Origin: JBDKTH01 sp964558295 | Lineage (GTDB): Bacteria > Planctomycetota > Planctomycetia > Pirellulales > Thermoguttaceae | Assembly (NCBI GenBank): GCA_964558295.1 | Contig: CAZLDQ010000038.1 | Location: 1 to 34,185 of the forward strand | Direction of reading: 5' to 3' | DNA: 34,185 bases | Shown here: in pieces, positions 32,701-34,185 of the stretch | Layout of the letters: every line of letters begins with the position of its first letter | How positions within the stretch are numbered: the stretch's first letter is position 1 | Notes under the pieces: generated by a model | The model's database searches: none | Told to the model about the DNA's origin: nothing | What the model saw: the letters and a program-made list of their open reading frames with translations, nothing else | Made by a program: the position numbers and the translations under genes

Positions 32701-34185
32701 CTACCAATCCATCGATCTACGTAAAGCAACTGACCAACGACTTCTACGTTGATCAGTCCCCAGAGATTGACGGCGATCTCGTTGTCTGGGAACACCACGA
32801 CGGCAACGACTCCGAGATCCACATGTACCAGATCGGCACGTCGTCGGCGCCGGAAGCCATCACGGACGACACGGACGGCACCCTGGACACCAAACCTCAG
32901 ATCTCGGGAAATAACATCGTCTGGACACGCGCCGCCAGCACGACTATCACTTCAGAAATCGCCTGGTTCAACCCGACCGTCCACACGGCCCCGGGCGAGT
33001 TCACTCTCTTGACCAACGACCCCAGTGCTCCGGATTTGCGTCGCGCCGATAGCAGCCCGCAAGTGTCTGGCAATCGAGTCGTCTGGCATCGGCAAACCGG
33101 CGGTTCGTCGACTGTGAACTACGAGGTGTTCTACTGCAACCTCGATTCCTTGCTCCAGGATCCCACGGCAACCCCGGTTGGGACCAATATCTCCCGGAGC
33201 GACAACTACGATTGGTATCCGCAAGTTTCCGACGACTATGTGGTCTGGCGAAATTATGACGGCAACGATTACGAGCTCATCATCGCACGTCAGACAAGTC
33301 CTGCGGTGCAAACCACGTTGACACTCTCAATCAAGGGCGATACGAAGGTTGAATTGGACGAATCCTTCCTCTTGAACATTCTGGGAGTGGAAGGCGCCTA
33401 TCTGGTCGGCGCCAACGGCCAGTATATCGACGTATCCTCCACCGCCCCGCTGACAACCCAAATCAGCATCCTCAACGACGACGGCTCGATGGACTACGGC
33501 GATGCCCCAGAGAGTTATTCGACATTCCTGGCGCAAAACGGCGCTCGCCACCAGATCGTATCGGGGATGTATCTCGGCTCGCGGGTCGATGCAGACACCA
33601 ACGGTCAACCCAATAGTCTGGCCACCGGTGATGACATCAAGCTTTACGACGACGAAGACGGCGTAGTGTTCAACACGGCCTTGGCCACCGGCGCCACGGC
33701 CACAATCACCGTCACCGCTTCGCAAGCCGGCAAACTCGATGCCTGGATTGACTTCAACGGCGACGGCGATTGGGATGATGCCAACGAGAAGGTCGTATTC
33801 AACACAAACGTCCTCGCTGCTGGCGCGAACCGGTTGACCTTCACCGTGCCAGAGAACGCTACGCTGGGCAACACCTTCGCCCGGTTCCGCTATAGTACGA
33901 ACGGCTGTCCCTCCTACACCGGAACGGCAGCGAATGGCGAAGTGGAGGACTACCGGGTCTCGATCATCGCAGCCCCACAAACAACTTCACTCAACCTCAC
34001 CGGTACCGCCGGAAATGACACCTTCGTGTTCATCGCCGGGGCGACCCGCGACTCCTGGATCATCAAGGTCAACGGCGTGGCCCAAACGATCGATCCCTTC
34101 CTGGCGGAAATCAGCATCGACGGCCTCGGTGGCGAGGACACCGTTCAGATCACGGGCACGGAGGCCGACGAGTTGGTGGAACTCT
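14793..34185 (+). CDS. Giant secreted multidomain surface protein (3' partial, at least 6464 codons)
   Basis: One frame runs unbroken from ATG 14793 to the window end. AGGAG (14781-14785) is seven bases upstream; in-frame ATG 14787 is too close to it. Approximate residues: basic leader with planctomycete motif RNLRMEQFEERMLLA (40-54); Ig-like (193-304); metzincin protease, HEIGHCLGYGH and Met-turn IMG (598-619); PPC-like (635-768); right-handed beta-helix with GDWGGL turns (816-1680); PPC-like (1757-2310); propeller-like (2330-3060); MAM/jelly-roll-like (3090-3220, resuming about 3890-3995); FG-GAP propeller (3454-3803); choice-of-anchor L (4191-4421); beta-helix (4450-4710); Ig-like (4713-4850); GEVED x3 (4851-5385); SdrD B-like; Calx-beta; GEVED (6232-6395); RTX-like GTAGNDTF tail. 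About 12 copies of a DG-TFTV/FEFD module interrupt these domains. Predicted extracellular, with adhesion, glycan or matrix processing as guesses. Confidence 0.93.
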   Translation, partial: MGIWDSFRRFSLGKKDEPHRGALNEPGKRGNPRSRFIRPRNLRMEQFEERMLLAIAPLSPALVAVIPNTGTMLHASPIDTLYIAPDELLLRFAEGQDINPSSNNLNEIQVYRGGNDGELGTADDVRVAIGWVGLGDKKSEVINGVLTQYTNEVIVRFASTLPDDTYRIVVGSQFANNGGNVTGEAQTRDFNLDLAPQVIAVVPQPITRVNGVLQQARNQIEVYFSERLDSASAQNPNLYQLIYTAETADTEDDEVLSPASVTYTYDAVTGESRAVLTFDVLNNDLANWHTGSIRLRVGEAYSEIETTVLGAYFDDGSNSTTMTASAGSSIVDGTTFTVSDGKNTVVFEFEDATGTRNGLSNPKHIQVLYRTTDTATAVAQAIANAINFAAYWNGLYASASASAATVQLITSDAGNSFYQAANVGTLGRDSTGSVSQSLVVTGAILPSQWDQENLLTWAGSVDDPGSRDLSDNLDPAIEDHFGVDAQAADTAAGITAYTYSFPSVISSLAGSCKNLITEAQKQRAREIFALYSQYLGVSFHEVASGGIQVGTGDLAALGYQSGPGGVAGLGGTGVALMDFAEDWGDSEFGGSWFTVAMHEIGHCLGYGHSYDSAPGTIMGSSEDVDTTAIAAEPVFPGNIDIVHGTYMHRADSADIDLYKFKLEEAGTFSAEILAERRDNSSPLDSVLALYREVQVEEDGVTVTRYELVARNDDYYSADSFLELYLTKGTYYIGVSSTGNTDYDATVDNSGMNGTTQGAYDLRLNFKPGGVNPNDSNTFKGIPTSNLVDADGVATLLDGDADGIPGGNYNFWFTSRSQGKTIYVDKAYTGTTSRGTLAQPYKTISQALSVATAGNIVRIVGNNFENDSPDIIAVAGSLIGDGQTFTVSDELQTVVFEFDSTNSLNDPSRIRVPFTSTSTAADIATAVATAIQTAVTTRKLQVTPTVNGTVVKLTGPSLVEYSCGSSPLGTRLQDNKPYVIGTTDSTLDGVKMDIPKGVTVMIDAGAVFKMAGANIDVGSSTQGIDRSGGALQVLGTPLHPVYFTSIKDESIGNDVTSGETVGRAGDWGGLVFRNDLDYDYIADYDPASGLAQRKVLETQGIFLNYVNHANICYGGGEVNVNSQLTVYSPIHLLESRPTISYNTITYSADAAMSADPNSFADTRFQNWDYDNQYVFTADYDRVGPDIHGNRIVNNTLNGLFVRVLTSAGKPITELDVCARFDDSDIVHVIAENLFISGTPGGGYQAAPTAPLTLSDRNVITAVDGASIADGAYFSVYDGATRITFEFTLASDPNGYIAGRTPILYSRTDNAATIAARVAQVIDAAFAALNPSRPTLDATAAADGTITLNCHGTTLSIDGLDKVSARIDARLAIDPGVVVKLSGARIEVEMGAQLIAEGLAGAADAPPSKVIFTSLYDTRYGAGGTFSTSSSTTRAVQKGDWGGLYFAPGAEGSLDLVVVAWAGGVTAIEGRAAAFNPVEIQQAQVRIANSRFENNEANNPGDNRNGRPAIGDAVIAVRGAQPVIVNNDFLNNEGAVVSIDVNSMKSDVVTDWGRSTGTANVFDAYASNAGPMVRENRLSNNDINGMEVRGGVLSTEVVWDDVDIVHVLFSEIYVPNFEHYGGIRLESSSTQSLVVKLYGANAGFVANGKPLEIDDRIGGTIQILGTPGHAVILTSFLDDSVGAGFDLQDQPQFNTNNAAGTPQPGDWKGITLDEYSNDRNVAELTEIELAYGIAADANDDPNSEAQYLGQLATSEISGDDVLRLGFEVIGQIRSDDPTDADVYTFKATPGTEVWLDIDRTSAALDTIIELIDADGNVLARSDNSEQELDDPSLLGGIARTMDRDLWEDRDFYTTNARDAGMRVVLPGSTTGTTTQLTYYVRVRSSLAIGNIPAGDQIIDGQTFSITSKDADLSVRFEFDKDNTLILGAGYLFEDGDYLSVIGYDAVGNVVVREFEFDNDNTYTNGRNRVAFLATDTAETLAQRLANAISGDPAFTVLATASGAEVLLSQYAGAAFFQAGRGDAGLTGKVAAGNIAVFVSDAMSAAQVTTAIANAISAAKHNTGLAVTTRVLNGNLVLDGVHLTVSTETSTLANLTNTSGTYRLQVRLREMQEVAGSVIQYSDIFYATTGIEVLGQPTHSPLTAETAERESILQPGANNYLASAEEIGNLLASNQCAIGVSGYLSGRTDVDWFKFELDYEDIQSIGNINDSGSVWATIFDIDYANGMARPDTTIWVFDNTGRLILVSRGSNVADDRSTSGVGGTDALTAGSVSANDPYIGTAYMPEKQTYYVAITSTFATSTQLDQPLTRLEPIDSVERIVEEHIDNQTSGIEAGRLTLTPNEFTLGDVVMYVNTTNDLFTVDPFTGAFETDVTGYNAQYSTPSVLPNAGQSPWLTYYDIEMRNDGRLYTITGRGAESTNQHPLTGQYLQLDLENASRTPITTRDDGIITYDIYNNALRDLGTITYSGEGVQFQAMTHDIDGRNNLRYVYAVGSMPGYDNLLYVLDSSGVPVLHPSTGVEARRLENSNYGVNYVPRGQLLTAPTLFVVNATDTESPYPGATASNPLSADDIQDGMTFTVTDSNGTPLTFEFDSGLDVSLSTNGAAAVRDGDTFTLSYGATSKVFEFDSGAVITLSNGNLITDGTTIQIVGRNTAGQIVTQYFEFDSNESYNTTADYTRIIFSASDTAATLATRLATAITNNPNFEVTATPASGNRVSLTDDISAQRTFGGGVQVTGSSGVSAGHVPIEYEEIDTLATFGTSVVEAVNGTSLFDAGFAARTGTGVLAHRFTFGCVNGTVTDLQFSTTSLALNLVGGASGVAAGRVRVPFNAASTANELAQAVATAVNVQTFASNALVNGSSVTFESTSSLTASSPLEARGSGGGGTITGIAYIGDQLYAVTSNGGLYKVNNELSWGFYPVNPTSGMRYIARNTTSTAPTLEYVATVQWNGEAIRFTGLTDGPENVEDARYANLLFATDSSGRIYALNTNGELQPIFYNGADFIQVRDLNGSPISNLQGITFSTIDYNLWHPTDRRGTDSGHGINTTFDYSRVANSPDGDYPIEGNTSWYFGLEDPRTEFLSNSAQPGANNYWVNTTAGDNVFQTYDMPGGAYGSLTSSTFSLEGYSAQDLPTLYFNYFAETENSTNYDGLRVYISNDGAQWDLLATNTDRDDAYFRDPNERWFKGEDVIDTGDSWRQLRIDLSRYAGQSNLRLRFDFSTASCMNVGVNLTTGTYLTTKSANNILDGDEFTLTRENRNYTFEFDMGYSLLLPNAAGAWIKDKDSFTVSDGVATVTFEFCTQTPVPVSTPNHRYLLVNKTMSAEKVAELVVSALESSILTAVTPFRDGARVYLTGAQAVTINDGMRAIETATGIDILEGDAPGTVAPGHIPVPLTPDMDSEEVAKVVADRIDQYFSSHAIQVTQAWQAGVTSTEYAIPTYTVDAGALGTITVTLNPTAIQTGDINGDGTPDLVAAVTNDASYGPFGVFGAHHAVGIGVAMNGDMSDLDVIYTNYDVFGSELDISSIALGDVTGDNRVDIVAACRGNGTLLIFAQQLDGSFAAPIQLAVGSQPSAVVLGDFNGDNLQDIVVANSGNDNLRVYLGNGDGTFAAQPVITVGDNPSAIATADLNDDGNLDLLAANRGSGTVSVLLGVGNGTFASRPTIAVGTNPTSIAVADLNSDGNLDFVTANAGSDNVSVVFGGGDGTFGTATAYSVGDNPSSVLLTDFNGDGATDIIVTNRGSDTVSIRLNDLSETTGLAAGTFTVQRLFATGDGPIAAAAGDLDGDGRTDLLVANRDGSSASVLLQYEQPGVKDGQIFTLYDGTRTVTFELDSDGTYTTGYQRIVFTTADTAATIAQRVADAINQAAISSGLRASATASGDIVALDTPLATDILYFNSGTTPFVDYDATGTYTSCKLDADLSLIHLYDFNVTDVGPLSYSAINHGDGLLTGDFPRDKLARSVYGPDANGNRFHLLGRGQNNNFEGWYIDDIIIGFAERGEMVTGATAQASPDFRFATPPAGDTTTVTGNYQLEIRHGEDYGSRPVMGAPETWLDITASYNTNDRLTQAFTLLAAAASQIYDRETFTISDGVNTQRFIFLDRTIDGGTSNAIPIYFTAGQTEAEIAQAIVTAINGQTKIKVTAQVLATSNRVDLFGATLVEGIDFIVFGAKETDQFADAAFPHAPLKITTLAEDATGRIDYDAATALRDFLLGPGIAVTPGSTPVYTGSMTSAGFWTDGTDSGIILTTGNARNAEGPNTSDFSTGYASGTGDAELEAAFGFTAGTTMDTTSLEFDFISDGGSLYFQFVFASEEYNEYVNSDYNDVFAFFLDGVNIALIPGTSIPVAINNVNGGNPFGVGASHPEFYNNNALDANSLYRNLLGYDGFTDIFVAQATGLSVGSHHIKLVISDVGDLAYDSAVFIKAGSFTSQPIDDEPEYDVTLIPVDLGDVNVARQQGQIIINGNQILHSEYYGISVDAGDRDPGSNAPHPGSPRVIGTPNTAGLVPGVTIQNNVVAYGLDGGISISGESGTPTGAVPFVRVLNNTVYGSNNGDIGIRVEQNASPTLLNNIIANCDIGLSIDASSLNLASPPVVTATLYQNNGDNVYRAGTPSTNLGTYAITLAPTDPLFVDPSPEVANFYLVEGSQAVDSSRDSLPDRTSLVVAKADMGIPESPILAPDTDLFGQRRKDDPFVTSEEGWGYNIVKDRGAIDRVDFLGPQATLIDPVDWTDPNTATTPTGDQNDAPSIVVVPGQELLVFTIELSDPNGSNLDDRTVTSDRLWIYQDDNLAPLTYIDDYRFNYDSTNNKIYIYPSMGMWTVGSTYTIVLDNQAIRDIAGNSLQANRPDGTTCFTVTIAGIDFGDAPAPYPSSIEDHGARHMITGPYLGTAPNSEPNAASNDAHDDGIVFTSPLIADGWATVNVTVTGTGILRGWIDYLGNGNWSDADDLILFEDPDNPGTLVTSVTLTEGTTTLRIKVPSVTMQGNTFARFRFSTKAGLSYTGLAPDGEVEDYQVTVVDSLRDYGDAKTADANGHSVTTGPYAASHRLTDEHICLGTFVDAELDGQPSANASGDDALGTQDDEQEAYIEYLDPLIPGTDVRVRVFVTAPDSVNVYLQGWIDFNDDGNWGDLIVDPATGDVLSFTPDAGEQLFDTAVLVHNGWNEGDDLIIHVPDYAEKDLTFTRYRLSTEQNMACYGEAPDGEVEDYLVSIVSFAQDFGDAPYNTLLADNGARHKIVNDLYLGSKPDFETDGRPSDDATGDDNAGLLGIGGTVIDDEDGLAADSFQNWRTGQAKTIYVNATIPLGATGYLGAWVYLADKWVPLELNTSELLGTGSSQTYAITFEVPEVLTTTDTVVRFRLSDREGIGATTPTGAAESDIPEGEVEDYAVTLVAGDASISGYKYLDMNWDGQWQRTIADVVTGIAQPTSRKAIGSGEAIAFGASRTFGFNFELDGIVYDGFVLNDNGTISLTYHGYPTSTTLAPFMTPNVTLTGGEIRLQSDYTSEGNPFVQIDWIGVRDSIDNDGNPNTLDSETNTFSLYLEDNPCGDIVAYFYDTIQWWGVDTDTAEVTTQAGFNLAYSTGFQPFPIPANPADLASGTQPQFAFRTHPTSGNVMGKESPLEGWTIWVDLNGDDIFQPNQDAYAVTDANGHYQITGLFPTEPGHNYLVRELLAAQDPIHPEWVPTEGKDGHSVELAAGEEASGINFGNGHFGQISIANILPVAEGNSGVTQVQVTLNLTNSYGNPVTVYYQTEDGTATLADGDYEEASGQFRIAEHGIPEKVWTTETLTQNVGNDYAYKVVGNLIIWEGFDGNDKEIFLFDGSATYQLTNNNVDDRYANVAASANGTGWIVAWSQFDGNDYEIWAKVYDGSTPLTSNADAQALPVYQLTNNSIDDKNAQLSNTLVTWSSNTTSGSEIFVYRLSNLATRSSQHWLDTRQLTNNTRSDYEPRVSGSRIVWTGGVGTAQEIYLFDGDTWNGTTNPSIYVKQLTNDFYVDQSPEIDGDLVVWEHHDGNDSEIHMYQIGTSSAPEAITDDTDGTLDTKPQISGNNIVWTRAASTTITSEIAWFNPTVHTAPGEFTLLTNDPSAPDLRRADSSPQVSGNRVVWHRQTGGSSTVNYEVFYCNLDSLLQDPTATPVGTNISRSDNYDWYPQVSDDYVVWRNYDGNDYELIIARQTSPAVQTTLTLSIKGDTKVELDESFLLNILGVEGAYLVGANGQYIDVSSTAPLTTQISILNDDGSMDYGDAPESYSTFLAQNGARHQIVSGMYLGSRVDADTNGQPNSLATGDDIKLYDDEDGVVFNTALATGATATITVTASQAGKLDAWIDFNGDGDWDDANEKVVFNTNVLAAGANRLTFTVPENATLGNTFARFRYSTNGCPSYTGTAANGEVEDYRVSIIAAPQTTSLNLTGTAGNDTFVFIAGATRDSWIIKVNGVAQTIDPFLAEISIDGLGGEDTVQITGTEADELVEL
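16320..16650 (+). other. Metzincin (matrixin-like) protease domain within the giant protein
   Basis: HEIGHCLGYGH (16584-16616) is a complete H-E-x-x-H-x-x-G-x-x-H zinc site with the catalytic Glu at residue 599. A Met-turn methionine (residue 618, GTIMG) follows ten residues after the third His, as in matrixins and related metzincins. Upstream, AQKQRAREIFALYSQYLGVSFHEV fits the active-site approach helix and strand of this fold. All catalytic residues are intact. No cysteine-switch propeptide is visible. Confidence 0.82.
25150..26200 (+). repeat. Seven FG-GAP/VCBS-type repeats (beta-propeller)
   Basis: Seven calcium-loop motifs occur: GDINGDGTPDLVAA, GDVTGDNRVDIVAA, GDFNGDNLQDIVVA, ADLNDDGNLDLLAA, ADLNSDGNLDFVTA, TDFNGDGATDIIVT and GDLDGDGRTDLLVA. 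Spacing is about 50 residues for most, with lines such as VYLGNGDGTFAAQP between them. Seven repeats match the integrin-alpha-like seven-bladed propeller. Confidence 0.88.
30951..31890 (+). other. SdrD B-like domain split by a nidogen-like insert
   Basis: SISGYKYLDMNWDGQWQ (30954-31004) is the start of an SdrD B-like domain, and SPLEGWTIWVDLNGDD through GINFGNG (about 31620-31890) is the rest. Between them are about 205 residues with FGFNFELDGIVYDGFVLNDN, LAPFMTPNV, VQIDWIGVRDS, FSLYLEDN, TIQWWGVD and QAGFN, resembling a NIDO-type beta-sandwich. The insert sits where the first calcium-loop turn of the host domain would be. Confidence 0.65.
31896..33483 (+). other. Calx-beta domain split by an eight-repeat propeller
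   Basis: The first half is NILPVAEGNSGVTQVQVTLN ... VYYQTEDGTATLADGDYEEA (31896-32085). The second half is LTLSIKGDTKVELDESFLLN ... ISILNDD (33321-33483). Together they make one standard Calx-beta domain. Between them lie eight repeats of about 45-55 residues with the core V-V-W-x-x-x-D-G-N-D-x-E-I and an outer Q-L-T-N-N/D line, a TolB/PD40-like propeller. Confidence 0.75.

Larger units (their letters stand above)
29346..33975 (+). repeat. Four GEVED domains
   Basis: Each runs from D-[FY]-G-D-A to G-E-V-E-D-Y: 29346-29804, 29832-30386, 30414-30926 and 33492-33953. Inner landmarks are NGARHxI...YLG, a D-x-D-G-x-P-x...A-x-G-D-D stretch, GWIDFNDDGNW-type lines and FARFRxST. The first three are tandem; the fourth follows the split Calx-beta domain. 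Confidence 0.9.

Overview
The window comes from a planctomycete, most likely of the Pirellulales type. Evidence: GC-rich DNA with weak or absent Shine-Dalgarno sites, a secreted DUF1080 protein, and one giant extracellular protein gene carrying the planctomycete leader motif (RNLRMEQFEERMLLA) and GEVED repeats. A run of 10 Ns at 8682-8691 shows that this is a draft scaffold, so single-base disruptions need caution.

Layout. 1-1615 is the end of an integrated element: a partial excisionase-like HTH gene, a tyrosine integrase broken by one nonsense codon and two compensating frameshifts, a small secreted ORF and a strong hairpin. It abuts a tRNA-like element (about 1567-1671, minus strand) that shares bases with the end of lspA and is the probable attachment site. 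1659-5430 is housekeeping: a dksA/traR-like gene and lspA on the minus strand, then thrC and dapB on the plus strand (threonine and lysine/diaminopimelate branches of the aspartate pathway). 5557-8611, minus strand, is a probable carbohydrate cluster: DUF1080 hydrolase, UMF1-type MFS transporter and ROK kinase. 8940-14063, minus strand, holds cobalamin-dependent metH (one-base frameshift) followed by thiC.

14793-34185 is a single open reading frame of at least 6464 codons, still open at the window end. I followed this frame line by line and saw no stop. It encodes a cell-surface or secreted mosaic: planctomycete leader, Ig-like domain, metzincin-type protease, pre-peptidase C-terminal-like domains, right-handed beta-helix, propeller-like segments, FG-GAP repeats, choice-of-anchor L domain, four GEVED domains, SdrD B-like domain, Calx-beta domain and an RTX-like tail.

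The most striking observation is the architecture of this giant protein. A module of about 80-100 residues (DG-x-TFTV ... FEFD, then x-I-x-V-x-F ... TAAxIAxAIAxAI ... VTA) occurs about 12 times. It sits inside loops of other domains and also inside itself, giving runs in which two or three N-terminal halves open in succession and the C-terminal halves then close. The Calx-beta, SdrD B-like and MAM/jelly-roll-like domains are also each split by a complete inserted domain. I have not seen this recursive nesting described, but I could not search.
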